Of a DNA stretch of 64,000 nucleotides, positions 25,829 through 34,457 are shown one piece after another; within the stretch, counting starts at the first letter, position 1, and each line of letters starts with the position of its first letter. The position numbers and the translations under genes are program-made. Under the pieces are notes generated by a model, which saw only the letters and a list, made by a program, of their open reading frames with translations, was not told the origin of the DNA and did no database searches. Where the stretch lies: positions 1 through 64,000 of the forward strand of contig CAYMJU010000033.1 in assembly GCA_964390555.1 (NCBI GenBank), read 5' to 3'. This stretch comes from CAVTWS01 sp964390555. Lineage in GTDB: Bacteria > Actinomycetota > Acidimicrobiia > Acidimicrobiales > SHLQ01.

Positions 25829-26665
25829 TCAGCTTCGCGCGGCGAGGATCGCCCGGGCCGGTTCGAGGTCATCAGGGTTGGTGACGCCGATCCAGTCGTC
25901 CTCGGTGGTGACGACATCGACGGTGAGCTCGCCGTCGGCCGTCATGTCGCCGACCACGCCGGGCAACAGGCACTCGGACTTCGGGTCGTCGGCGAAGCGG
26001 GTGAGGAAATCGTCGAAGCGCCGTTCGAGGGAGGCGAACAGCGCCGGCGAGAATCCCCACATGTTCATCGACACCGGCGTGGTTCCCGACAGCGCGCCGG
26101 GAGGGTCGAGCGAGGTGATTTGGCCGTCGGGTCTGCGTTCGATGCCGTGGGTCTCGACGATCGACACCAGCCGTCCGTTGGCGTCCACCTGACATACCCC
26201 CCGAGACACGCTGCCGGTGCTCGGCAGTGTGCGGTCGAGCTCGAAACCGACGAGGAACGCCCGGTTCTCGGACAACTCGCCCAGGCGGTCCGCGACGTGT
26301 TGGTAAGACGACTGGCCGTAGTAGTCGTCGGCATTGACGACCACGAACGGCAACTCGACGCTGTCTCGCACCGACAAGACCGCGTGGGCCGTACCCCACG
26401 GTTTTTGTCGCGGCGGTCCGAATGCGTCTTGGCGGACGAACCGGAACATGACCCCCGATCCGTGATGGCGAGCGAGGTGGGCGCGGACGTCGGCTTCGAT
26501 CTCGGTCCGCACGATCACGACGACGTCGCGTGCTCCCGCCGCCACCGAGTCGCGGATGGCGAAATCGAAGAACGCCTCGCCGTTGGGTCCGACCTCGGCC
26601 AGCTGCTTGGTGCCGCCAAATCGGCTGCCGAGACCAGCGGCCATGATCACGAGGGAGAAGGTCAT
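25829..26665 (-). CDS. Sugar-phosphate nucleotidyltransferase family protein
   Basis: A 278-residue protein with the N-terminal nucleotidyltransferase signature MAAGLGSRFGGTKQL (residues 8-22), a later GTAHAV motif and the metal-binding VVNADDYYG. It lacks the beta-helix C-terminal domain of GlmU/GlgC, so it is a single-domain enzyme that would transfer NMP to a phosphorylated sugar or alcohol. The exact substrate is unknown and no sugar pathway surrounds it. Confidence 0.8.
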   Translation of the reverse strand: MTFSLVIMAAGLGSRFGGTKQLAEVGPNGEAFFDFAIRDSVAAGARDVVVIVRTEIEADVRAHLARHHGSGVMFRFVRQDAFGPPRQKPWGTAHAVLSVRDSVELPFVVVNADDYYGQSSYQHVADRLGELSENRAFLVGFELDRTLPSTGSVSRGVCQVDANGRLVSIVETHGIERRPDGQITSLDPPGALSGTTPVSMNMWGFSPALFASLERRFDDFLTRFADDPKSECLLPGVVGDMTADGELTVDVVTTEDDWIGVTNPDDLEPARAILAARS

Positions 26666-26710
26666 GGAGACCGAAGTCCTTTCACGATCGTCGCTCGTGT
26701 TCGTGCGACG

Positions 26711-27457
26711 TCAGCGCTCCTTGCGAATGAACGCATCTCTCGCGTCGTCACCTAACCCCCACAAGTTGAGTTCGAACGTGAATCCCTGTTCGTAGCGGTA
26801 GCTCCGGTTCACGTCCACCGGGTCGATGCCGATGATCGAACGCTTTGCTGCTCGGATCACCAGGGGGTGCTTGGTGGCGATCACCTCGGCGATCTCGCGC
26901 GCCGACGCCATCAGCTCGTCGGATGGCACGACGCGCAGCACCGTGCCGTAGTCGAGCAGCTCCGCTGCGGGCGCCGTCTCGCATGTGTAGAGCATGTGGC
27001 GGGCCCGTTGGGGCGGCACCAGGCGCATGAGATGCGTCGCCGCTCCGAGGGCGCCGTTGTCGACCTCGGGCAACCCGAATCGGGCCGTCTCGGCGGCGAC
27101 GACGATGTCGGCGTTGCCGGCAATCCCGATCCCCGTGCCGAGACAGAAGTCGTTGACGGCGACGATCACCGGTACCGCGCACTCGTAGACGGCGCGGAAC
27201 AGCTCGAAGCAGGCCTGGTTCACGGCGAGGATGCCCTCGTTGCCGGGCTTGGCCTGCATCTCCTTGATGTCCACGCCGGCACAGAAGCCGCGCCCGGCCG
27301 CAGTGAGGACGACGGCGCGAACTTCGGGCCGGCGGGCGACAGCGGTGAGCGTGTCGGCCAAGGCGTGGGTGTCACCGATGTTGAGGGCGTTGACGGGCGG
27401 GTTGTCGAGCGTCAGCTCGAGCACGCCGGTGCCGGTCAGGGTCTCGTCGATCGTCAT
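26711..27457 (-). CDS. Enoyl-CoA hydratase/isomerase family protein
   Basis: A 248-residue crotonase. The oxyanion-hole strand GRGFCAGVDIKEM lies near 58-70 and the second oxyanion loop near GTGIGIAGNADI. Where canonical hydratases have a Glu pair, this one has LPEVDNGAL, keeping one acid. It probably acts on an acyl-CoA produced by the neighbouring Ltp2-type aldolase or the dehydrogenases. The stop of the upstream thiolase gene lies seven bases before its ATG, so they share a transcript. Confidence 0.85.
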   Translation of the reverse strand: MTIDETLTGTGVLELTLDNPPVNALNIGDTHALADTLTAVARRPEVRAVVLTAAGRGFCAGVDIKEMQAKPGNEGILAVNQACFELFRAVYECAVPVIVAVNDFCLGTGIGIAGNADIVVAAETARFGLPEVDNGALGAATHLMRLVPPQRARHMLYTCETAPAAELLDYGTVLRVVPSDELMASAREIAEVIATKHPLVIRAAKRSIIGIDPVDVNRSYRYEQGFTFELNLWGLGDDARDAFIRKER

Positions 27458-27464
27458 GTCGTCC

Positions 27465-28742
27465 CTAGCGCCGCACGAGAACAGACGAGCCGTGCCCGAA
27501 CAGGCCCTGGTTGGCGGTGATCCCGACACGGGCGCCGGCGACCTGGCGGGGGCCGGCCTGGCCCCGCAGCTGCCACACCAGCTCGCACACCTGAGCGATG
27601 GCCTGGGCCGGCACGGCCTCGCCGAACGCGCCCAACCCGCCCGATGGGTTCACAGGCCGACGGCCGCCGATCGTGGTGGTGCCGTCGCGGAGGAGTTTCT
27701 CGGCGTCGCCGCGGCGGCAGAACCCGAGGTGCTCGTACCAGTCGAGCTCGAGGGCCGTCGACAGGTCGTACACCTCGGCCACATCGATGTCGTCGGGCCC
27801 GAGGCCGGACTCGGCATAGACCCGGTCGGCGATCGACTCCTTGAACATGCGCGCAGGTTCGCTGCGCTGAGGGAACATGCTCGCAGGTTCGCTGCGCTCC
27901 TTGAACATGCGCGCAGGTTCGCTGCGCTGAGGGAACATGCTCGCGGGTGGAGTCGCACCGGCCCAGGAGTCCGTCGCCAGGTACGGGAGGTCGATCACCA
28001 CGTCGGGATACGTCGGGGTGACCGTCGAGATGCCCGCGACACGCACCGGGTCGGCCACGCCGATAGACCTCGCGTAATCGAGGCTCGACACGACCAGGGC
28101 CGCTCCCCCGTCGCTGGTCGCGCAGATGTCGAGCAGGCGCAGCGGGTCCGACACGATCGGCGACGCGTTGACGTCGTCGATGTCGTATTCCTTGGTGTAG
28201 CGGGCCCGCGGGTTGAGCGCGCCCATGCGGGAGTTCTTCACCTTGACGCGGGCGAAGTCGTCGGTCGTGGCGCCGTAGAGGTCCATGCGTCGCCGGGCGT
28301 GCAACCCGAAGTACACCGGGTTGGTGGCGCCGACCAGGCGGAAGCGCAACCAGTCGGGGTCGTCGGGCCGATCCCCGGCGTTGGGCGCCAGGAATCCCTT
28401 GGGCGTGGTGTCGGCGCCGATCACCAAGGCGACTTTGGCGGCTCCCGAGAGGATCTGGCCCCGGGCGACCGACAACGCCGTCGCGCCCGAGGCGCAAGCG
28501 GCGTAGCTGCTCGCGACCTGCGCTCCGGTGAATCCGAGGGCGCGAGCGAACGTAGAACCCGCCACGTATCCGGCGTAGCCGCACCGCACGGTGATGGCGC
28601 CGGACACGAAGTCGACATCGCGCCAATCGACACCGGCATCGGCCAGGGCCTCGCGGGCTGCGACCACCCCGTACTCGGTGAAGTTGCGTCCCCACTTGCC
28701 CCAGGGGTGCATGCCGACGCCGATGATGGCGACCTCGTCCAC
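27465..28742 (-). CDS. Ltp2-type thiolase-fold protein (lipid-transfer family)
   Basis: A 425-residue thiolase-superfamily protein. The nucleophile-type Cys is in SSYAACASGATAL near residues 79-91. The usual GHPxGATG loop is replaced by FGEAVPAQ, as in Ltp2-like acyl-CoA retro-aldolases, and the C-terminal NQGLFGHGSSV is typical of that group. It is preceded by a DUF35 partner gene (four-base gap), the arrangement of the steroid side-chain aldolase Ltp2-ChsH2. Residues about 267-301 are an unusual insertion of 10-residue repeats (SMFPQRSEPA / RMFKERSEPA) encoded by a DNA minisatellite. GTG 28742 is the start. Confidence 0.85.
   Translation of the reverse strand: MDEVAIIGVGMHPWGKWGRNFTEYGVVAAREALADAGVDWRDVDFVSGAITVRCGYAGYVAGSTFARALGFTGAQVASSYAACASGATALSVARGQILSGAAKVALVIGADTTPKGFLAPNAGDRPDDPDWLRFRLVGATNPVYFGLHARRRMDLYGATTDDFARVKVKNSRMGALNPRARYTKEYDIDDVNASPIVSDPLRLLDICATSDGGAALVVSSLDYARSIGVADPVRVAGISTVTPTYPDVVIDLPYLATDSWAGATPPASMFPQRSEPARMFKERSEPASMFPQRSEPARMFKESIADRVYAESGLGPDDIDVAEVYDLSTALELDWYEHLGFCRRGDAEKLLRDGTTTIGGRRPVNPSGGLGAFGEAVPAQAIAQVCELVWQLRGQAGPRQVAGARVGITANQGLFGHGSSVLVRR
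27841..27944. repeat. In-frame 30-bp palindromic minisatellite inside the thiolase gene
   Basis: A 60-base unit at 27841-27900 is followed by an identical partial copy at 27901-27944. Each 60-mer is two diverged 30-mers, giving about 3.5 units. Every 30-mer contains the hairpin GCAG-GTTCG-CTGC with 5-6 base arms. Units are multiples of three, so the reading frame is kept. Confidence 0.9.
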
Positions 28743-28746
28743 TACC

Positions 28747-29211
28747 TCAGCTCCCCTTCCCCGTCGCCGCCCCGGCGCCCGCTGCTGGTCGCCACTTCCA
28801 CACCACATACTCGTGCTCGTCGTCTTCGTAGAGGGTCTCGAGCACGAGTTCGACCTCCATGCCGATCGCCAGTTGCTCGACGGTGACGCCGGCGGCGACC
28901 TGGCCGAGCACGACCATCCGCTCGCGCTCGAGCTCGACGGCGGCGATGGCGAAGGGCTCGAAGGGCTCGGTGGTGACCATGTACGGCGGCGGCGGAGCGT
29001 AAGCCGAGTTGGTGTAGGACCAGATGCGCCCGGTACGGCTGAGCCGAACCTCCTCGACGGGCGTGCCGGGAGCCGCCGGATCGGCTCCACCGGAGGACAG
29101 GGGGAACACGTAGCCGCCAGTCGCCGTGATGCGGCCCCCGATCAGCTCCGGCGCGACAGCGTCCATGGTGAAGAGGCCCGCGACGGCTGGGACCCTGGTC
29201 TTGGCGGTCAC
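28747..29211 (-). CDS. DUF35 OB-fold protein lacking the zinc-ribbon cysteines
   Basis: A 154-residue DUF35 protein. The OB-fold part is clear (LSRTGRIWSYTNSAY near 57-71, then FAIAAVELERERMVVLGQV). Normal DUF35 proteins open with a rubredoxin-like ribbon of four Cys; here the corresponding stretch (ELIGGRITATGGYVFPLSS) has none. It would partner the thiolase-fold protein immediately downstream, as ChsH2 does with Ltp2, binding acyl-CoA. Start GTG 29211. Confidence 0.8.
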   Translation of the reverse strand: MTAKTRVPAVAGLFTMDAVAPELIGGRITATGGYVFPLSSGGADPAAPGTPVEEVRLSRTGRIWSYTNSAYAPPPPYMVTTEPFEPFAIAAVELERERMVVLGQVAAGVTVEQLAIGMEVELVLETLYEDDEHEYVVWKWRPAAGAGAATGKGS

Positions 29212-29300
29212 GCCGTCAGCCTACGAGAGAGATCTCGGGCTGGAAGCGCTGCACCACGCGTCGCATGCCATCGCGCCAGTCGACACGCGGGCCGACTTGG

Positions 29301-29334
29301 CCGGTCAGTCCGGTCAGTCCGGTCAGTCCGGTCA
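29301..29334. repeat. Tandem 9-bp repeat CCGGTCAGT
   Basis: Three perfect copies of CCGGTCAGT (29301-29327) plus a partial fourth lie in the 245-base gap between the divergent DUF35 and unknown genes. The gap otherwise shows no coding sense. The repeats could be operator sites or a slippage-prone tract. Confidence 0.8.
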
Positions 29335-29456
29335 CGAGGATTCGCTTGCCGGTGAGCTGCTGCTCTGCCACGTTCTCCCACTCGCGTTGGACACCCGTGG
29401 TTGCTGGGTGCTCTAGTGCGGCGACGTTATCGGACCGAACCGAGGGGGCCGCGCCC

Positions 29457-30557
29457 GTGAACCATGTCTCGTCGTGGGACGATTTTCCCGTCCACCAGAC
29501 AGCGGAGTTCGTACGCCATCCGGCGACGAGCGACCGGAACTTCTATGACCGCTACTACTTCAACATGCACGCGTCGAGCGACGAGGCGTTCGCCATCTTC
29601 GGGCTCGGTCAGTACCCGAACCTCGGGGTGACCGACGCGTTCATCGACGTTCGCCGGGGCGGCACCCAGCACATCGTGCGGGCCTCCGCCGAGCTCGGAG
29701 ATCGCATGAACACCGCGGTAGGGCCGATCCGCGTCGAGGTGCTCCAGCCGCTGCGGCGGCTGAGGGTCGTGGTCGAGCCGACCGAGCACTCCGTCGCCAT
29801 GGACGTCACGTGGGAAGGCGCCATGCCGGCTCACGACGAACCCCGCCAGTACCTGCGCTCCAAGGGCAAGGTCGTGTTCGACACCCAACGTTTCGCCCAG
29901 ACCGGATGCTGGTCGGGAACGCTGTCGGTGGGCGGCGAGGACCTCGCGGTGACCCCCGACCGCTGGTGGGGGACCCGCGACCGCTCGTGGGGTGTGCGCC
30001 CGGTCGGCGAGCCCGAGCCCGACGGCATCCGGCAGGGCACCCATTCGATGAAGGGGATGTGGAACTACTTCCCCATGCAGTTCGACGACCACTCCATCCT
30101 CTACATCGTGAACGAGCACGACGATGGCGTTCGCGTGCTCGAGGAGGCGGTGCGGATCTGGCACACCGATGGGCGGGAGGAGTGGCTCGGCCGCCCCGAG
30201 TGGAGCCACACGATGAAGTCAGGCTCCCGCTTGTTGGCCGGGTCAGTCGTCCACTTCCCCGACGCGCCCGAGGGGCCGATCGACGTGTTGTGTACGCCGC
30301 TCATGACCAACTTCTTGTCGCTCGGCACCGGGTACGGCATGGACGCCGACTGGCGCCACGGTATGTACCAAGGACCGTTGAAGGTCGAGGGACTGCGCCT
30401 CCAGGTCGACGAGATCTGGCCGATCGCTCAGTTCGGCGTGGTCGATCACGTGGGTCGGTTCGAGTACGCCGGCCACGTCGGCTACGGGCTCTACGAGCAG
30501 GCGTTCATCGGGCCGTTCGGCCGGTTGGGCCTCGATGCCACCGGTGGGGCTCCCTGA
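29457..30557 (+). CDS. Uncharacterised protein (DUF7064/DUF7065-like)
   Basis: A 366-residue soluble protein rich in beta strands and Trp (WWGTRDRSWGVRP, MKGMWNYFPMQF). The sequence recalls actinobacterial proteins of the lipocalin-like/diels-alderase-like type that are annotated only as DUF7064/DUF7065; this is from memory and uncertain. The opening has DRNFYDRYYFNMH. No signal peptide. It is divergent from the Ltp2-DUF35 operon and just upstream of the glycine riboswitch. GTG 29457 is chosen because the conserved-looking part starts here; upstream sequence is the tandem repeat. Confidence 0.6.
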   Translation: MNHVSSWDDFPVHQTAEFVRHPATSDRNFYDRYYFNMHASSDEAFAIFGLGQYPNLGVTDAFIDVRRGGTQHIVRASAELGDRMNTAVGPIRVEVLQPLRRLRVVVEPTEHSVAMDVTWEGAMPAHDEPRQYLRSKGKVVFDTQRFAQTGCWSGTLSVGGEDLAVTPDRWWGTRDRSWGVRPVGEPEPDGIRQGTHSMKGMWNYFPMQFDDHSILYIVNEHDDGVRVLEEAVRIWHTDGREEWLGRPEWSHTMKSGSRLLAGSVVHFPDAPEGPIDVLCTPLMTNFLSLGTGYGMDADWRHGMYQGPLKVEGLRLQVDEIWPIAQFGVVDHVGRFEYAGHVGYGLYEQAFIGPFGRLGLDATGGAP

Positions 30558-30561
30558 TCGC

Positions 30562-30567
30562 TACTGT
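30562..30567 (+). promoter_or_regulatory. -10 element TACTGT of the riboswitch transcript
   Basis: TACTGT lies 18 bases before the first riboswitch stem and matches the TANNNT form seen elsewhere in the window. Transcription would begin near 30574, giving a 5' leader of about 245 bases for gcvP. Confidence 0.45.
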
Positions 30568-30585
30568 CTGAACCGCTGTTCACAC

Positions 30586-30768
30586 CCAGCGGGAGAGTCC
30601 CGGTCGTCACCAGGCGGCCGGGCGCCGAAGGAGCAACCGCCCCCGGAACCTCTCAGGCCCCCGAACCGCTGGGTCAGGCAACTCTGGAAAGCAGCCCGGT
30701 TCGCCGGGCTCACCGACGGGGAAAACCGGCCGGGCCGGTGAAGCTCTCAGGTAACCACGGCAGAGGGG
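30586..30768 (+). ncRNA. Tandem glycine riboswitch upstream of gcvP
   Basis: Two adjacent glycine aptamers. The first contains GCGGGAGAG, CGCCGAAGGAGCAA and GGAACCTCTCAGGC (about 30588-30662). The second contains CAGGCAACTCTGGAAAGC, CACCGACGGGGAAAACC and GAAGCTCTCAGGTAACC (about 30674-30757). These are the consensus core strings of the gcvT-type class. A short hairpin GCCCG-TTTGCG-CGGGC at 30774-30789 between the aptamers and the GGAGG ribosome site could be part of the expression platform. Glycine binding is expected to switch on gcvP. Confidence 0.95.
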
Positions 30769-30817
30769 GGCCGGCCCGTTTGCGCGGGCTTCCCAACCGT
30801 TGTCGTGGAGGTTCCAG

Positions 30818-33640
30818 ATGTCCGAACACCCCTTCGCCGATCGTCACGTCGGTCCGTCGACGACGGATCTGGTGGTCATGCTGGCCCGAATCGGTGTGGC
30901 CGACCTCGACGACCTGGTGTCGCGAACGGTGCCGAACGTCATCCGCGACGACCGGCTGACGCTGCCCGAGCCGCTGTCGGAATCGGCGGCACTCGAGGCG
31001 TTACGAGCCCACGCCGACCGCAACCAGCCGCTCGTGTCGCTGATCGGGCTCGGGTATCACGACACCATCACTCCCCCGGTCATCCAGCGCAACGTTCTCG
31101 AGAACCCGGCGTGGTACACGGCCTACACGCCGTATCAGCCCGAGATCAGCCAGGGTCGCCTCGAGGTTCTGCTCAACTACCAGACGATGGTCGCCGACCT
31201 CGCTGGGCTCGACATCGCCAACGCGTCGATGCTCGACGAGGCCACCGCTGCCGCCGAGGCCATGACCATGCTGCACCGCGTAGGTCGCGGCGTCGGTGAC
31301 GTGTTCGTGGTCGACCCCGACTGCCATCCTCAGACGATCGCCGTGGTGCGAACCCGCGCCGAGCCGATCGGCATAGCCGTCGTCGTGGCCGACGTCGAGT
31401 CGCCGCTGCCGAGCGGGTCGTTCGGCGTGCTGGCCCAGTACCCGGGTTCGTCGGGCCGAGTTCGAAACCTCACGAGGTCGATAGAGGCGGCTCACGAAGC
31501 GGGCGCCCTCGTCGCGGTGGCCACTGACCTGTTGGCGCTCACCATGTTGCGGCCACCGGGTGAGATGGGCGCCGACGCCGTCGTCGGCTCGTCGCAACGC
31601 TTCGGTGTGCCGCTCGGTTTCGGGGGGCCGAGCGCCGGCTTCTTGGCTATCCGAGACGAGTACCGGCGCTCGCTGCCGGGGCGCCTGGTCGGCACGTCTG
31701 TCGACGCGGGCGGTCGTCCGGCGCACCGGCTCGCCCTCCAGACCCGAGAGCAGCACATTCGTCGCGAGAAGGCCACGAGCAACATCTGCACCGCGCAGGT
31801 TCTGCTGGCGGTCATGGCGGCCCTCTACGCCCAGTACCACGGGCCGGCGGGTCTGCGGGCCATCGCGGATCGCGTGCACTCCCAGGCCACCCGCCTGGCC
31901 GCGCACCTCGCCGCCGCCGGTCACGCCATCGATGCCGAGTGCTTCTTCGACACCATTCGAGTGCGAATCGGCGGGGGGGCTGATCGCGTGGTCGAAGCCG
32001 CCCTCGAGCGCGGCGTCAACCTGTGGCCGGTCGACTCCGACACCGTGCAAATAGCGTTGGACGAGACGACGACCGAGGCGACGCTGGTTGCGGTCGCCGA
32101 GTCGTTCGGGGTGCCAGGTCACGTTGGCGACGCCATGTCGGCGTTGCCCGCGGCGTTGGTTCGAACGACGCCGTTCTGCACGGCCGAGGCCTTCAACCGT
32201 TACCACAACGAGACGGCGATGCTGCGCTACCTTCGCCGGCTGGCCGATCGCGATCTGGCGCTCGACCGCACGATGATCCCGCTCGGGTCGTGCACGATGA
32301 AGCTGAACGCCACGACCGAGATGATCGGCGTCACGTGGCCCGAGTTCGGCCGCATGCACCCGTTCGCACCCATCCGTCAGGCGGCTGGGTATCTGGCCCT
32401 GATCCGGGAGTTGGAGGGCTATCTGGTCGAGATCACCGGCTACGACGCGGTGTCGCTGCAGCCCAATGCCGGCTCTCAAGGCGAGCTGGCCGGCCTGCTC
32501 GCCATCCGGGCGTACCACCGGGGCCAGGGTCACGCAGTACGCGATGTGTGTTTGATCCCGTCGTCAGCGCACGGCACGAACGCGGCGAGTGCGGTGATGG
32601 CGGGCATGCGGGTCGTGGTCGTGGCTTGCGACGACCGCGGCAACGTCGACCTCGCGGATCTCACCCGACAGGCAGCCGACGTCGGCGACCGCTTGTCGGC
32701 GATCATGGTCACTTACCCGTCGACCCACGGCGTGTTCGAGACGCACATCAGACGCATCTGCGAGATCGTCCATGACCATGGAGGTCAGGTTTACCTCGAC
32801 GGAGCGAACCTCAACGCCATGGTGGGCCTGGCCAAACCGGGGCGGTTCGGCGCCGACGTGTCACACCTCAACCTTCACAAGACATTCACCATTCCGCACG
32901 GCGGCGGAGGTCCTGGGGTGGGCCCGGTCGCGGTACGCGCCCACCTGGCGCCGTACCTGCCGAACCACCCGCTGGCTCCCGAGGCCGGACCGGCTACCGG
33001 CGTGGGTCCGATCTCGGCTGCGCCATTCGGGTCGGCGGGGGTGCTGCCGATCCCCTGGGTCTACATCCGCATGATGGGGGCCGACGGCTTGCGGCGCGCC
33101 ACGCAGGTCGCGATCGCCTCGGCGAACTACGTCGCGGCTCGTCTGCGAGACCACTTCCCAGTCCTGTACGCCAACGACGAAGGTCTCGTCGCCCACGAGT
33201 GCATCCTCGACCCGCGGTCGCTCAAGGAGACGGCGGGGGTGTCGGTCGACGACATCGCCAAGCGCCTGATCGACTACGGGTTTCACGCGCCGACAGTGTC
33301 GTTCCCCGTCACCGGCACGCTGATGGTCGAACCGACCGAATCGGAGGACCTCGCCGAGCTCGACCGCTTCTGCGACGCCATGATCGCCATCCGTGCCGAG
33401 GCCGAGCGGGTCGCTGCTGGTGAATGGCCCATCGACGACAACCCTCTCGTGCACGCACCGCACACCGCCGAGGACGTCACCGCCGATGACTGGGCGCGCT
33501 CCTACCCGCGCTCGCTCGGCGCCTTTCCGGCCGAGTCGTTGCGCGGCCGCAAGTACTGGCCGCCGGTGAGCCGTATCGACGCCGCCTACGGAGACAAGAA
33601 CCTCGTGTGCGCCTGCCCGAGCATCGACGCGTACCGTTGA
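30818..33640 (+). CDS. gcvP: Glycine dehydrogenase (decarboxylating), P protein
   Basis: A 940-residue single-chain P protein of the glycine cleavage system. It decarboxylates glycine with PLP and passes the aminomethyl group to the lipoyl arm of GcvH. The N-terminal P1 half opens FADRHVGPS, and the C-terminal P2 half holds the PLP Lys688 in LHKTFTIPHGGGGPG. Length matches the homodimeric bacterial type. ATG 30818 follows GTGGAGG at 30805-30811; a Met six codons upstream lacks such a site. It is controlled by the glycine riboswitch. gcvT and gcvH are not adjacent but lie at 43694 and 48291 on the other strand. Confidence 0.97.
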   Translation: MSEHPFADRHVGPSTTDLVVMLARIGVADLDDLVSRTVPNVIRDDRLTLPEPLSESAALEALRAHADRNQPLVSLIGLGYHDTITPPVIQRNVLENPAWYTAYTPYQPEISQGRLEVLLNYQTMVADLAGLDIANASMLDEATAAAEAMTMLHRVGRGVGDVFVVDPDCHPQTIAVVRTRAEPIGIAVVVADVESPLPSGSFGVLAQYPGSSGRVRNLTRSIEAAHEAGALVAVATDLLALTMLRPPGEMGADAVVGSSQRFGVPLGFGGPSAGFLAIRDEYRRSLPGRLVGTSVDAGGRPAHRLALQTREQHIRREKATSNICTAQVLLAVMAALYAQYHGPAGLRAIADRVHSQATRLAAHLAAAGHAIDAECFFDTIRVRIGGGADRVVEAALERGVNLWPVDSDTVQIALDETTTEATLVAVAESFGVPGHVGDAMSALPAALVRTTPFCTAEAFNRYHNETAMLRYLRRLADRDLALDRTMIPLGSCTMKLNATTEMIGVTWPEFGRMHPFAPIRQAAGYLALIRELEGYLVEITGYDAVSLQPNAGSQGELAGLLAIRAYHRGQGHAVRDVCLIPSSAHGTNAASAVMAGMRVVVVACDDRGNVDLADLTRQAADVGDRLSAIMVTYPSTHGVFETHIRRICEIVHDHGGQVYLDGANLNAMVGLAKPGRFGADVSHLNLHKTFTIPHGGGGPGVGPVAVRAHLAPYLPNHPLAPEAGPATGVGPISAAPFGSAGVLPIPWVYIRMMGADGLRRATQVAIASANYVAARLRDHFPVLYANDEGLVAHECILDPRSLKETAGVSVDDIAKRLIDYGFHAPTVSFPVTGTLMVEPTESEDLAELDRFCDAMIAIRAEAERVAAGEWPIDDNPLVHAPHTAEDVTADDWARSYPRSLGAFPAESLRGRKYWPPVSRIDAAYGDKNLVCACPSIDAYR

Positions 33641-33645
33641 CCTCT

Positions 33646-34443
33646 ATGACTGACGCCATTGTGGAGCGTGAGGGTCACGTGATGACCATCACCATGAACC
33701 GACCCCAACGGATGAACGCCCTCTCGGGAGCGATGCTCATCCGCATGTACGACGCCTACGAGGAGGCCTCGAACGATCCCGACGTGCGCTGCATCATCGT
33801 GACCGGGGCCGGGGGCAACTTCTGCGCCGGAGCCGATCTGCGCGCGATGAGCGGCGACAGCGCCGACGGCGACCCGATGGACACCCAGGCCCGCATGGCC
33901 GCCGATCCCGACATCGTCTACAAGGCCCTGTTTCGCCACTACCGCCCGACCAAACCGATCATCGCCGCCGTCGAGGGCGTGGCCATCGCCGGTGGCACCG
34001 AGATCCTCCAGGCCATGGAGATCCGAGTCGCGGGCGAAAGTGCCCGCTTCGGGGTGTCCGAAGCTCGCTGGTCGCTGTACCCGATGGGCGGATCGGCCGT
34101 CCGGCTCCCCCGGCAGATCCCGTACACGCACGCCGCGGAGATCCTGCTCACCGCCAAGCACCTCACTGCGGCCGAGGCGCTCGGCGTCGGGCTGATAGGC
34201 CACGTCGTCCCCGACGGTGAGGCGTTGGCCAAGGCCCGCGAGATCGCCGCCGTCATCGCCGGCAACGGGCCCTTGGCCGTCGAGGCGATCACCCGCACGC
34301 TGCACGAGTGCGACGGCATGGAGCTCGACGAGGCCTTGCGCCACGAATGGGAGTACGGCCAGGCCGTGTTCCGCTCCGCCGACGCCAAGGAGGGCCCGCT
34401 GGCCTTCTCTCAGAAGCGCCCCCCCAACTTCAAGCGCTCCTAA
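33646..34443 (+). CDS. Enoyl-CoA hydratase/isomerase family protein
   Basis: A 265-residue crotonase following gcvP by five bases. The first oxyanion loop GGNFCAGADLRAM lies near 55-67, the second near GVAIAGGTEILQAM, and the acid region reads FGVSEARWSLYPMGG, keeping one Glu of the usual pair. It is probably a fatty-acyl or steroid-CoA hydratase read through from the gcvP promoter, though a link to glycine metabolism is not evident. Confidence 0.87.
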   Translation: MTDAIVEREGHVMTITMNRPQRMNALSGAMLIRMYDAYEEASNDPDVRCIIVTGAGGNFCAGADLRAMSGDSADGDPMDTQARMAADPDIVYKALFRHYRPTKPIIAAVEGVAIAGGTEILQAMEIRVAGESARFGVSEARWSLYPMGGSAVRLPRQIPYTHAAEILLTAKHLTAAEALGVGLIGHVVPDGEALAKAREIAAVIAGNGPLAVEAITRTLHECDGMELDEALRHEWEYGQAVFRSADAKEGPLAFSQKRPPNFKRS

Positions 34444-34457
34444 CCCGAGCCCACTCG

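Noticed and set aside
27841..27944. CRISPR-like spaced repeat
   Set aside because: Units are contiguous with no unique spacers, have a 30-bp period and keep an open frame inside a conserved gene. No cas gene is present.
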